Positions 9,186 to 18,342 of a stretch of DNA of 64,000 bases are shown piece by piece. The DNA comes from Pseudoramibacter alactolyticus (GTDB lineage: Bacteria > Bacillota > Clostridia > Eubacteriales > Eubacteriaceae), in the NCBI RefSeq assembly GCF_050908235.1, contig NZ_CP194340.1; one strand, written 5' to 3'. Position 1 is the stretch's first letter, and the number at the start of each line of letters is the position of its first letter. The position numbers and the translations under genes are program-made. The notes beneath the pieces are model-generated. The model was not told the DNA's origin. It did no database searches and saw only the letters and a list, made by a program, of their open reading frames with translations.

Positions 9186-11639
9186 ATGAAGCGAATCGAA
9201 CAGAAGCCCGTTCACGGCGGGCGGACCCTCGATGAAAAATACTTGCCGCCCCGGGCGGCCCTTCATAAATTGGACCAGGCCAGGAAACAAAAACAAACGG
9301 TTTATCTCCACGGGGTGATGGGCACGGGCAAAACGTCTTTGATTACTTATTTTTTAAAGGACAGTGCTTTCGTCTATTATTCGGCGATTCGCACCGAAGC
9401 GGCGGATCTGACGGCGGAGGCGGGCACGTTTTCGCCCTTTGCTGTGGTGATCGACGATCTGGAAGTGCTTGCCGAAGACCGCCGAGAAGCCTTTTATCTC
9501 GCAGTGGAACGGCTCATCCGGCAAAAAGATGTGTGGCTTGTGCTCATTTCACGGTCGATGATGCCCCGGTGGCTTGCCCCCCTTTATGTTTATTATCCCT
9601 TTGCGGAGATCGGCGAAAAGGATCTGGTTTTTTCGGAAGAGAAACAGCGGGAATATCTGGCGCGGGAGGGGATCAAAATATCCTCGAGCGAAAACGCGCA
9701 TCTGCGGGCGCTCACCATGGGCAATCCTTTGGCGCTGCGGATGGCCGCCAGGATCATCCTGGAAAGTGTGGCCGAAAACGGCGGCGCCGAACGTGGAAAA
9801 CTGATCAGCCAGACGATGATCGACCGTTTGGAAGACGCCTTTGGCGAGCTGATAGCGCATTGGGCGTGCCGGTGGTGGCCGGATGCATTGATGGTTTTTT
9901 TGATGAAATTATCGGTGGTGGCCGATTTTACTCTGCCGATGGCGCAGGTCATTACCGGGAGCGATCAAGCGGGGACCTATTTGCTGGAATGCCAGGAATA
10001 CGGCGGATTCATTTGCACTTTTCGCCGGTATCGCGAAATGCGCTATCAGATTTATGAACCCCTTCGGCAGTATTTGGAAAAACAGCTGAAGCTGAAAAAC
10101 ACGGCGAAGGCCGTTGCGGCGGTTTATCAGCGGGCCAGTTTGGCTTACGAACGGGCCGGCGATCTGATTAAAGCCGTCGAGATGGCTGAGAAAAGCGGTG
10201 ACGGAGAGCGCAGGCTGCAGCTGCTGATCGCGAGCGCGGCGGCCTCGGTGTGGCTGCGTCATTTTTGGCAGCTGCGCCGGTATTATTTGGCGCTGCCGGC
10301 TGAGGTTATTCGCGGGAATGCGGCGCTGATGACCGCCATGAGCGTGATCGAGGCCCTGTCTTTTCACGACGAGGCCAGTGAAGCATGGTATCAGGCGCTG
10401 CTGACAGCAGCGCAGACGGCTTCGCCCGGCGAGCGGCAGTTGGCCCGGGAGCGCATCATCTTTTTGGATGTGGTGCTGCCGACCCACAGCAGCGCTCAGG
10501 TGATCCACCAGCTTTTGAAATGGGAAAATATCACGAAGATCACCGATTCGCCCGGCGGAAAAAACGTGATGGATCGGATTTCGCTTTGCGGCGAAACCCC
10601 TTCCATTATGAACGGGCTTCGGGATTTTTGCGATTGGATCCGGGAAAACCGGCGGAACGCCGAGCTGGTATCGACGGATATCGACTGGCTCTTCGGACGG
10701 TTTGGCAAGAGCGTTTGGCTATTGGTCACGGCAGAATTTCAATTTGAGCGCGGCGAGAGCAGCCAACAGACAACCATGGCCACTCAGCGGGGGCTGATGC
10801 TGGCCGACGCGGAGAATAAACTCGCCTATGTGTTTGTGGCGGTAACGCTGCTGGCTCAGCAGTACATGTTCGATCATGCGGCGGACGAAGCATTGGATAT
10901 GTTGGAAGGCCTGCTGGAACGCACGATGGACGAAGCGCCGGAGCTGACAGCCAATGTGGAAGCGGTGGCCGTGCGGGTGATGCTTTACCAAGGGCGGGAT
11001 CCGAGGATTGCCGACTGGTTGAACCGGGAAAATAACAACGAAACGGCCTTTAACAGCCTGGATGCTTTTTATTATTTGGCAAAGGTGCGGGTTTATCTCG
11101 CCTGGGGACGGGTGAAGAAGGCCCAGAGTCTGCTGCAGCGGCTTTTGGTTTTTGCCCGGCGCCGAAACCGCGTTTATCTGGGGATCGAGGTGACGGTGCT
11201 CATGGCCATCACTTTGTATCGTCTGGGGGAATCCGCTTGGAAAACCCTGCTGCAGGACGCGATCACCGAGGCGGAGGATTATTATCTGGTGCGCATTCTG
11301 GTCCGGGAGGGGCCGGTGCTCACGCCGCTGTTTCACAAAGGGCGCTTTCTTTGGCACGATGCCGGTTTTAAAAAGCAGGTGTTGGCGGAGAGTCGGCGCA
11401 TGGCGGAACTGTATCCCGATTATCTGAAGGCCAGGGGCGAATCGCCTGTGAACCTGCCGGAAATGGCGCTGACCATTTTAAAATATCAGGCCGAAGGGCT
11501 GACGGCCAAAGAAATCGGCGAGGCGGTGGGCCTTTCCGAGGCCGGGGTGAAATACTACAACAAGGAAACCTATCGCAAATTGGGCGTTCACAGTAAAACC
11601 GAGGCGGTAATGGCCGCTAGAAGCCGCAAACTGATTTGA
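9186..11639 (+). CDS. MalT-like (LAL/STAND) LuxR-family transcriptional regulator
   Basis: An 817-residue signal-transducing ATPase regulator. Walker A GVMGTGKTS lies at 43-51 and Walker B VVIDD near 87-91, followed by a helical TPR-like central region. The C-terminal LuxR-type HTH (about 770-817) shows LTAKEIGEAVGLSEAGVKYY and RKLGVHSKTEAV. Family members bind ATP and an unknown inducer and activate nearby operons. The pilus operon starts only 34 bp downstream on the same strand, so it is the likely target or is co-transcribed. ATG 9186 is preceded by a weak GAAGGAA site. Confidence 0.85.
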   Translation: MKRIEQKPVHGGRTLDEKYLPPRAALHKLDQARKQKQTVYLHGVMGTGKTSLITYFLKDSAFVYYSAIRTEAADLTAEAGTFSPFAVVIDDLEVLAEDRREAFYLAVERLIRQKDVWLVLISRSMMPRWLAPLYVYYPFAEIGEKDLVFSEEKQREYLAREGIKISSSENAHLRALTMGNPLALRMAARIILESVAENGGAERGKLISQTMIDRLEDAFGELIAHWACRWWPDALMVFLMKLSVVADFTLPMAQVITGSDQAGTYLLECQEYGGFICTFRRYREMRYQIYEPLRQYLEKQLKLKNTAKAVAAVYQRASLAYERAGDLIKAVEMAEKSGDGERRLQLLIASAAASVWLRHFWQLRRYYLALPAEVIRGNAALMTAMSVIEALSFHDEASEAWYQALLTAAQTASPGERQLARERIIFLDVVLPTHSSAQVIHQLLKWENITKITDSPGGKNVMDRISLCGETPSIMNGLRDFCDWIRENRRNAELVSTDIDWLFGRFGKSVWLLVTAEFQFERGESSQQTTMATQRGLMLADAENKLAYVFVAVTLLAQQYMFDHAADEALDMLEGLLERTMDEAPELTANVEAVAVRVMLYQGRDPRIADWLNRENNNETAFNSLDAFYYLAKVRVYLAWGRVKKAQSLLQRLLVFARRRNRVYLGIEVTVLMAITLYRLGESAWKTLLQDAITEAEDYYLVRILVREGPVLTPLFHKGRFLWHDAGFKKQVLAESRRMAELYPDYLKARGESPVNLPEMALTILKYQAEGLTAKEIGEAVGLSEAGVKYYNKETYRKLGVHSKTEAVMAARSRKLI

Positions 11640-11673
11640 GGCGGACGGCAACGCGGAAGGGAAAGGAGTAATC

Positions 11674-14583
11674 ATGGAAAGGATGAAGAGAAGGCGGTGG
11701 CTCTGGCTGGGTGTGTTGATCGCGCTGCTGGGCCTGGCCGCGCTGCTGCCCAGCGGGGTACTCGCGGCGGAGAACACGGCAACCCCGCCGAAATTTGAAA
11801 AGAAATTAGAGCCCAACGGCGACGGAACCTATAAACTCTCACTGAGCGTGACGGGCACAGCCAGTTCCACCTCGGAAAGCAGCAAAGCCGACGTGGTGAT
11901 TGTATTTGATATTTCCAATAGCATGGATGAGGAGACCAATACCTATGTCGAATATGCAACGGGCAGATATGGTTCGGTGAGCAGCGACGCGCCGACAGGA
12001 TCATCGACACGGCGAAGACTTTATAGAAGGTCGACGAATAATTGGGGATACTATCAATATACTGAAATAACAAATGATACAACGTCGGGAACGGTTTATT
12101 ACCTGGGAGATAACTATCAATATCATGAATATACGGGGAAGCGTTATTCTCAAAAAACCCGCTTAGACGTTGCCAAGTCGGCCACCAATACGATGATCGA
12201 TCAGCTGCTGGCCAATAACGCGACCAATCCCGGAAGCGTGCGGATTTCGCTGGTATCCTTTGACACGTTTGCAAGTGATGCGACGGCGTGGTCGACAAGC
12301 AGTGAAAATCTTCACTCAATAGTGAACGGTTATAAAACGCCCCAAAGCAGTCATCTTGGCGGGCATCGTGGCGGCACCAACTGGGAAGACGCGCTGCAAA
12401 AAGCCGACGGCACACAACCGAGAGCAGACGCTCAAAAACACGTGATTTTTGTTTCTGACGGCAATCCCACATTTAGAATTTCGTCTATAAACGGCAATCC
12501 GGACGACCAATATAATGATGTCCATGGACATGGGGATGACGATTACTATCATTCGCATCCCAATTATAACTACGATGCCGCAAAAGACGATGCTAAGAAA
12601 ATTGTCGACGGCGGCGCCGCTTTTTATACCGTTGGAACCTTTGGCGATGCGGCGCGGATGCAAAACCTGGCGACCGAGGCCGGGGCCTCAGACAATTATT
12701 ACAAGGCGGACGATGAAGCCGCATTGAAGGCGGCCTTTAAAAATATTGTGGCATCCATTACCCACAGCATGGGCTATAAAAATGTGACGCTGAAAGATGG
12801 ACTGACTAGCCTGACTTCCAGCGCATTCGTCCATGGAAAGCCCGGGGATTTTAAATATACGAAAAACGGGGCCGCATGGACGCCGCCGGATGCGCAAAAG
12901 GCCAGGGTTAACGGCAACCAGGTCACTTGGGATCTCGGGGATATGGAACTGGAAGACGGTGTGACCTATACGCTCTCCTTCACGGTTTGGCCCAGTCAGG
13001 AAGCCTATGACCTGGTGGCGGATCTGAACAATGGGGTTAAGACCTACGACAGTCTGAGCGCTGACGAAAAGTCGCAAATCGTCAAGGACGGAGATCGTTA
13101 TTCATTAAAAACCAATACCGACACCGGCAACGGCATCACCTTCACCCAGATTGAAACGCGGACGACCAATGTGCTGCCGAAGGGCGCTACGCCAAATCCG
13201 GACGGAAGCTATTCCCACGACGGCTTTACCTATAAAAAGAATGCGGATGGCACCTGGACTGGCACGAAGCAAGCCAATGGCAGCGGGAATTTTACCAATC
13301 CCAAGCCGGTCCCGCTGACGGGAACGAAGATCAAGGTTAAAAAAATTTGGACGGATAATCTCGATCCGGACAGGCCCGAATCGATTAAGCTCACGCTTTA
13401 TCGGGATAAGGGGCAGGCGACGCAGACCGCCACGCCGATTGAACTGAAGAATAGCAATTCCTGGGAAAAAGAAATTTCGATCGCGCCGGGACTTCAGACC
13501 GATGCGGACGGTGTGCTGGAAGCCGGCCATGATTACATCATCGAGGAAGCAAGCACCGGGAGCAAATATGAATTCAATTCGCCGACTTATCATCCGATGC
13601 TGAATAATTCTGCGACAGCGATGATCGATAAAAATAATCACAATGCGCCACTGACGGAGCTTAAAGCCACGAATATCCGAAGGGGCCGCATCGAGATCAC
13701 CAAGAAAGTCTTGCCGGAAGGAACGGAGATCCCGGACGGCACGCGGTTTAAATTCAAGCTGACGCTGACAAAGCCCGGCGGCGGTACGGATACGAACGCC
13801 TATGCCTATACGGTTCGAGACAAGGACGGCCATCCGGTCAGCGGGGCGGGCGGCACTGTCACAAGCGGCGGCACTATCGTGCTGGAGGCCGGCCAGACGG
13901 CCAGTATTCCCAATCTTCCCAGCGGCACCAAATACACAGTTGAAGAAACGGACCTGCCGGACAGCTACGAGCATGCGGCTTCTGATGAAACCTATGAACA
14001 TTGGATCGGCACGGCGCCGAACATGACAAAGAAAGACGATGACAATGGGCATGTGGTGGAAGGCAATACCGCATCCAGAGTCACGTTTACCAATCATGCT
14101 AAATCCTTCGCGCTGATTCTTCGAAAACTTGTCGACGGAAATATGGGAGACAAAAATAAAAAATTTAAATTCACGCTGAATTTGACAAAGGCTCTGGCAG
14201 AAACGCCGAGCGGCTGGACGCCGTCGGGTGATTCGATGAAAGTGTTTACCGCTGAGTTGAAAAACGGCGATGCATTATCGCTGACGCTGCCCTATGGCGC
14301 GACCTATACGATCACCGAGGATACGGCGGCGCCGGATGGCTACACCACCCAGTATGCGATCACGGCGTCGGGAACGGAACCGGGATTGGCAGATTATAAA
14401 CAGGATTTAACAACGGGCAAACAAACGCTGAAGCGGGGTGTATGGATTACTTTCCGGAACAAGCGCGAAGTGATTCCCGCATCCGGTTTGAAAAAGCATC
14501 CCCTGCCGGCGGTGCTGGCTTTGGTCAGCGGCGCTGGACTCGGGGCAGCCCTGCATTTCCGGCGGCGCCGGAACGCGGCCTGA
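11674..14583 (+). CDS. Pilus tip adhesin: VWA domain plus Spy0128/Cna-like repeats, sortase substrate
   Basis: A 969-residue surface protein. An Arg/Lys N-terminus and hydrophobic stretch form a signal peptide (cleavage near residue 31). A von Willebrand A domain (about 75-360) has the MIDAS motif DISNS (79-83), a TNWEDA threonine and VSDGNP. Then come a pilin-type linker domain and at least three immunoglobulin-like repeats with YTVEET/YTITED-type Glu residues expected to form Lys-Asn isopeptide bonds. The C-terminus has VIPASG, a hydrophobic helix and RRRRNAA, a non-canonical sorting signal. Its first place in the operon and VWA head suggest the pilus tip. Ribosome site AAAGGAG precedes ATG 11674. 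Confidence 0.88.
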   Translation: MERMKRRRWLWLGVLIALLGLAALLPSGVLAAENTATPPKFEKKLEPNGDGTYKLSLSVTGTASSTSESSKADVVIVFDISNSMDEETNTYVEYATGRYGSVSSDAPTGSSTRRRLYRRSTNNWGYYQYTEITNDTTSGTVYYLGDNYQYHEYTGKRYSQKTRLDVAKSATNTMIDQLLANNATNPGSVRISLVSFDTFASDATAWSTSSENLHSIVNGYKTPQSSHLGGHRGGTNWEDALQKADGTQPRADAQKHVIFVSDGNPTFRISSINGNPDDQYNDVHGHGDDDYYHSHPNYNYDAAKDDAKKIVDGGAAFYTVGTFGDAARMQNLATEAGASDNYYKADDEAALKAAFKNIVASITHSMGYKNVTLKDGLTSLTSSAFVHGKPGDFKYTKNGAAWTPPDAQKARVNGNQVTWDLGDMELEDGVTYTLSFTVWPSQEAYDLVADLNNGVKTYDSLSADEKSQIVKDGDRYSLKTNTDTGNGITFTQIETRTTNVLPKGATPNPDGSYSHDGFTYKKNADGTWTGTKQANGSGNFTNPKPVPLTGTKIKVKKIWTDNLDPDRPESIKLTLYRDKGQATQTATPIELKNSNSWEKEISIAPGLQTDADGVLEAGHDYIIEEASTGSKYEFNSPTYHPMLNNSATAMIDKNNHNAPLTELKATNIRRGRIEITKKVLPEGTEIPDGTRFKFKLTLTKPGGGTDTNAYAYTVRDKDGHPVSGAGGTVTSGGTIVLEAGQTASIPNLPSGTKYTVEETDLPDSYEHAASDETYEHWIGTAPNMTKKDDDNGHVVEGNTASRVTFTNHAKSFALILRKLVDGNMGDKNKKFKFTLNLTKALAETPSGWTPSGDSMKVFTAELKNGDALSLTLPYGATYTITEDTAAPDGYTTQYAITASGTEPGLADYKQDLTTGKQTLKRGVWITFRNKREVIPASGLKKHPLPAVLALVSGAGLGAALHFRRRRNAA

Positions 14584-14685
14584 AGCAGAAGGCCTGCGAT
14601 GAAACCCCATGCGCCGCCATAGCGCGCGGCGGAAGATAGTCCCGGCGGCAAAAGAGAGAACCTGTTTATCAGGAAAAGGAGTAAT

Positions 14686-15669
14686 ATGATGAAACAAGCA
14701 ATGGCAATCATGAAAAAATCGCGCGTGCTCGCAATGCTCGCATTGGCTTTGGTCCTCGCGGCCTTTACCGCCATTCCCGCATGGGCAGCAGATGCAATTA
14801 CCAGTCAGAAAGTGCCGGTTAAAATCACGGCGGATGACAATGTTCCCGTGAATGCAACGATCGCGTTTAATGTGCAAAACGGAGCGGCAGGAACATTTGA
14901 CGGTCAGCCGACGATTGCCGGGGTAACCGGCGGTGTCGCCGTGGCCGATGTCGCTCTGACGGGCAAGGGAACGCAATCCAAGGATGCGGCAATGACTTTT
15001 GATGCCTCCAAATTTTCGGCGCCGGGCATTTATCATTACACCATTGCCCAGAAGGATCCCGGGATTGACGGCCTGACAGTCGATACGGCGGCAAGAAATC
15101 TTTATATTTATGTTGAAAATGATACGAGCGGCATGAAGGTCGTTGCGGCGGTGTATTACAAGAGCCATTCGACGACCAAAAACGAAAGCTTTGAAAATAC
15201 CTACAACACGAATAATTTGAAAATCGAGAAAAAAGTGACCGGGTCGCAGGGGGATAAAAAGAAAGATTTTAATTTTGAAGTGACCGTGAATGGCGCCGCC
15301 GGAGAAACCTATACGCTGATTAAGAGCGGTGACAGTGGAAGTCCCGTCGTGTTGACGAGCGGCACGAAATACACATTTACCTTGAAACATGACGAAAATG
15401 TTGTGATTTACGGCCTGTCGGCAAACGACAAAGTGACATATAAAGAAACCGACGAGAACCAGAATGGCTATACGACAACCTATTCGCAGGCGAGCCATGA
15501 AAATGTGTCGTTCACTGAAGATGTGGCGGGGACGGTCACCAATGATCGCGACGTCATACCGCCTACCGGCATCTTTTACAACCCGATCACCTATATCGTG
15601 CTGATCGCGGCGGCAGCGCTCTTTGGCTTTGTGATGCTGCGCAGAAGAAGTGTCCGCGAAGATGATTAA
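14686..15669 (+). CDS. Major pilin, Spy0128/FctA type
   Basis: A 327-residue sortase-polymerised backbone pilin. A signal peptide ends near AWA-AD (about residue 35). Two Spy0128-like domains follow: the first contains GIYHYTIAQ and NLYIYVEN, the second a FENTYNTNNLKIEKKVTG junction. Domain-boundary Lys residues and the YKETDE Glu are candidates for isopeptide bonds and intersubunit linkage. The C-terminal sorting signal is IPPTG, a hydrophobic helix and RRRSVREDD. AAAGGAG lies just before ATG 14686. Placement between tip protein and minor pilin matches the streptococcal FCT layout. Confidence 0.87.
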   Translation: MMKQAMAIMKKSRVLAMLALALVLAAFTAIPAWAADAITSQKVPVKITADDNVPVNATIAFNVQNGAAGTFDGQPTIAGVTGGVAVADVALTGKGTQSKDAAMTFDASKFSAPGIYHYTIAQKDPGIDGLTVDTAARNLYIYVENDTSGMKVVAAVYYKSHSTTKNESFENTYNTNNLKIEKKVTGSQGDKKKDFNFEVTVNGAAGETYTLIKSGDSGSPVVLTSGTKYTFTLKHDENVVIYGLSANDKVTYKETDENQNGYTTTYSQASHENVSFTEDVAGTVTNDRDVIPPTGIFYNPITYIVLIAAAALFGFVMLRRRSVREDD

Positions 15670-15746
15670 CATCGGCGGGGCGGAAGCGGCCGGGGTTTCC
15701 CGGTCCATTCCTTCCCGCAGCAGGATGGATCCGAAGGAGGTTTGAC

Positions 15747-16412
15747 ATGAGGATTAAAAAGCTGATCGGCTGTGCCTGGCTGTTGCCACTCATTCTGGCG
15801 GCGGCGCTGGCACTGCCGGCGCCGGCCCGGGCGGCCGTGATCGAAGGCGTCCGGCCCGATCCGCTGAATATCTCCGTTGCCACCAAGACGCTCAAGGGTT
15901 CCAAAGCGGCGCCAACGGACCAGAAATACCGGGTGACGGTGAGGCCGCAGCAATCGGCCTATCCGGTGAATCGAAGTTTTACCTTTACGGATGCGGGCAT
16001 CCAGGCGCTTGCCTGGCCGATTTATGACGCGCCGGGCACCTATCGCTATACCGCGGCGATGCAGCCGGAGAAGACAGCCAGGCACTTCACCTATGACACC
16101 CGAATCTATACCATAACGGTGTTTGTGCGCAATGCCGAAAGCGGCAGCCGGCTTGAGGCGCTTATCGTGCTGGACGATAACGATCCGACCACGGCCGGCA
16201 AGCCCACGGCGCTCATTTTTGAAAACACCTATTATCTGAAGGCATCGGAGCCGGTCGTTCCGGTGACGCCGATGGGGAAAAAGGTGAGAACCGGCGACAG
16301 CAGCCGGGCGGCGATTTATCTGGCGGTCTTTTTGGGCGCGATGGCACTCTGGTTTGCCGTCAGGCAAAGGCGCAGGGAATCCGGCGGATGGAAGGCCGGT
16401 GACCACCGATGA
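15747..16412 (+). CDS. Minor/basal pilin, Spy0128-like
   Basis: A 221-residue secreted protein with a signal peptide (cleavage near ARA-AV, about residue 28) and one Spy0128-like domain (APGTYRYTAAM, IYTITVFVRN, LIFENTYYLK). The tail reads PVTPMGKKVRTGDSS, a hydrophobic helix and RQRRRES; the sorting motif could be VRTGD, since xxTGD is common in clostridial sortase substrates, or TPMG. It probably anchors or caps the pilus as FctB does in streptococci. GAAGGAGG precedes ATG 15747. The stop overlaps the next gene by 4 bp. Confidence 0.8.
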   Translation: MRIKKLIGCAWLLPLILAAALALPAPARAAVIEGVRPDPLNISVATKTLKGSKAAPTDQKYRVTVRPQQSAYPVNRSFTFTDAGIQALAWPIYDAPGTYRYTAAMQPEKTARHFTYDTRIYTITVFVRNAESGSRLEALIVLDDNDPTTAGKPTALIFENTYYLKASEPVVPVTPMGKKVRTGDSSRAAIYLAVFLGAMALWFAVRQRRRESGGWKAGDHR

Positions 16413-16636
16413 CGGAAGACGTTCGGACGCTGGCAGATATTGCGGCGCGGATCGATGGGCTCAAGTTCAAAAAGAAATGGTTCGGCGGCGTGGATGAGCG
16501 CGACGTCTGGAAGCAGCTCGAAGCGTTGAACCGTCAATACGAACAGGTTTTTGAAATTCAGCGCAGCGGCTATGAGGCGCTTTTAAAAGAGCGGGAAGCC
16601 TTGATCCGCAAACTGAAGCAGGCAAAAAAAGCATGA
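16409..16636 (+). CDS. Small DivIVA-like coiled-coil protein in the pilus operon
   Basis: A 75-residue soluble protein. The stretch FKKKWFGGVDERDVWKQL followed by a heptad-rich helix (YEQVFEIQRSGYEALLKERE) resembles the N-terminal DivIVA/GpsB membrane-curvature motif and coiled coil. The ATG overlaps the preceding pilin stop by 4 bp and its own stop overlaps the next start by 4 bp, so it is tightly coupled to pilus genes. It may localise the assembly machinery at the membrane or septum; that role is inference. Confidence 0.65.
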   Translation: MTEDVRTLADIAARIDGLKFKKKWFGGVDERDVWKQLEALNRQYEQVFEIQRSGYEALLKEREALIRKLKQAKKA

Positions 16637-17193
16637 GTGCAAAACATCCAAAAATCTCCCAGACACCGGCAGAGGCCATTGCCAAGAGAAAAAGAGAATA
16701 CAACCAGCGGGAAGAAGTGATGACTTTTGTCAAGCGGTTGTTTTGGCTGGCGGCAATGCTCCTGCTGATCTTTGGTTTGATTTTCGGCGTGGTGCCGATG
16801 CCCGATAACGCCATGCGCCCCGGTATTTCTGCCGGGGATTTGCTGTTTTATTTCAGGCGCAACGCCGGCTATAACGACGGCGATGTGGTGGTCTGGCGCA
16901 AAGGCGGGAAAACCCGGACGGGCCGCATTGTGGCCCGGGGCGGCGATACGGTGGACATCGGCGATGACGGACATTTGGCAATTAACGGTAACCGTAAAAT
17001 CGAGACCGATATTGTTTATCAAACCACGCGCTATGGCGACCGTGTGACCTATCCGCTGACCCTAAAGGCCGGTCAGTTTTTTGTGCTCGGCGATTATCGC
17101 ATCGGCGCGAAGGACAGCCGCTACGACGGGCCGATTTCGCAAAAAGCCATCGCCGGCCGGGTGATTTTGGTTATGCGCGGGTCGGACCTATAG
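16633..17193 (+). CDS. Signal-peptidase-I homologue without catalytic dyad (SipA-like pilus chaperone)
   Basis: A 186-residue S26-fold membrane protein. One N-terminal helix (about 33-55) is followed by boxes MRPGISAGD, GDVVVWRKGG, GRIVARGGDTV and FFVLGDYRIGAKDSR, matching signal peptidase I boxes B to E. The nucleophilic Ser just before the box B Met is Ala60 and the general-base Lys in box D is Gly97. Both replacements remove peptidase activity. Streptococcus pyogenes SipA/LepA, needed for pilus polymerisation, is likewise a signal-peptidase relative lacking the Ser/Lys pair. The position between the pilin and sortase genes supports the same role. Confidence 0.82.
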   Translation: MSAKHPKISQTPAEAIAKRKREYNQREEVMTFVKRLFWLAAMLLLIFGLIFGVVPMPDNAMRPGISAGDLLFYFRRNAGYNDGDVVVWRKGGKTRTGRIVARGGDTVDIGDDGHLAINGNRKIETDIVYQTTRYGDRVTYPLTLKAGQFFVLGDYRIGAKDSRYDGPISQKAIAGRVILVMRGSDL

Positions 17194-17228
17194 CTAAGCC
17201 GTGAATATTGGCCGGAAAGGAGCGCGCG

Positions 17229-18008
17229 ATGAACAGACTGGCAGCATTGGCAAAAATGGGCAATAAAGCGATCTCTGTCATCTCGGGGGTGCTGATTCTC
17301 GCGATGATGGCCTACGGCGGCTATTCGCTTTGGCAGATGAACGCTGTGTTCCGCGCCGCATCGCCGGTGAATGCCGGCAGCGGCGGCAGGACCATCGGCT
17401 TTGCCGAATTGCAGAAACGCAATCCCGATGTGCGCGGGTGGATCACCGTGAAGGGCACGCATATTGATTATCCCGTCGCTCAGGGCCGGGACGATCTGGA
17501 ATATGTGAATAAAAACGTCCTCGGCGATTTTGAACTTTCCGGAGCGATCTTTCTCGCCGCGGACAATGACCGTGATTTTAAAGATGCCTATAACCTCACC
17601 TATGGCCATCATATGGCCCAGGGCAAGATGTACGGCGATCTGCCGAGGTTCACCGGCGAAAAGTTTTTCGCGCGCCACAAGAAGGGCATGCTTTATACCA
17701 CCGGGCAGTGCTACCGGCTGCACATTTTTGCCGTGGTGGATACCAACGCCTATGACCGCAGCTATTACAATGTGGCCGATAAAAAAATCATGGCGAGCCT
17801 GCCGGCTTTTGTGCAAAAAATATCGGGGGATGCGCTGCACTTCAGATCGGCCGGCCTTAAAGCCGATCGGCAGATCATTGCGCTTTCGACCTGTCAGGAT
17901 GCGAAGACCGACGGGCGAACCATTGTCTTTGCCAAGATGATCCCGGTGAAGGACAATGCAAAGGCGCAGAGCGCGCTTGCCCGGAAACGGGTGCGGGTAT
18001 CGGATTAA
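17229..18008 (+). CDS. Class B sortase, probable pilus polymerase
   Basis: A 259-residue membrane-anchored cysteine transpeptidase. An N-terminal helix (about 17-37) precedes the sortase barrel. Catalytic residues are His127 in YGHHM and Cys222 in LSTCQD, with Arg in DGRTIVFAKM. IDYPVAQGRDD and the MYGDLPRF segment place it in class B. In streptococcal FCT pili with Spy0128 pilins, the polymerase is also a class-B-type enzyme. ATG 17229 follows AAAGGAG (17216-17222); the frame upstream is open but without a better site. It is the last gene of the operon. Confidence 0.9.
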   Translation: MNRLAALAKMGNKAISVISGVLILAMMAYGGYSLWQMNAVFRAASPVNAGSGGRTIGFAELQKRNPDVRGWITVKGTHIDYPVAQGRDDLEYVNKNVLGDFELSGAIFLAADNDRDFKDAYNLTYGHHMAQGKMYGDLPRFTGEKFFARHKKGMLYTTGQCYRLHIFAVVDTNAYDRSYYNVADKKIMASLPAFVQKISGDALHFRSAGLKADRQIIALSTCQDAKTDGRTIVFAKMIPVKDNAKAQSALARKRVRVSD

Positions 18009-18342
18009 ATCCCCGGAAGTCCGAAGCCCGAAACACAGAAGATGGCGGTAAGCTTTAAAATGGATCGCCGCGGAAGGTTATTAAAATCGGCGGCCTGAGT
18101 CGAATGAGCAGCAGCCGGGTCTCCGGCAAAACGGCGGATGCGAAAGCATGTGCCGTTTTTTATATGGAGTGTGAAGAACCATCGCCGCTGCGGCCGATGA
18201 TTTGGATTGAAGGTTGAAGATGGAAGGGCTTAAGCCTCTTTATAGAAAATTTAAGTGTCCGCCTTTATAATAACAAAATAAGTTAAATAGTGAAACAATC
18301 GGATGGCAAGGCTCTGCCGGCGACCGATGGAGGAAGGGCAAA
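18009..18342. other. Intergenic region between sortase and epimerase genes
   Basis: Holds the sortase terminator and, near 18266-18271, a TATAAT that may be the -10 of the next gene, though no good -35 is seen. Nothing else recognised. Confidence 0.45.
18128..18161 (+). terminator. Terminator of the pilus operon
   Basis: AAAACGGC pairs with GCCGTTTT across an inner TGC-GAAA-GCA stem and GNRA-like loop, then a T run. Confidence 0.75.
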
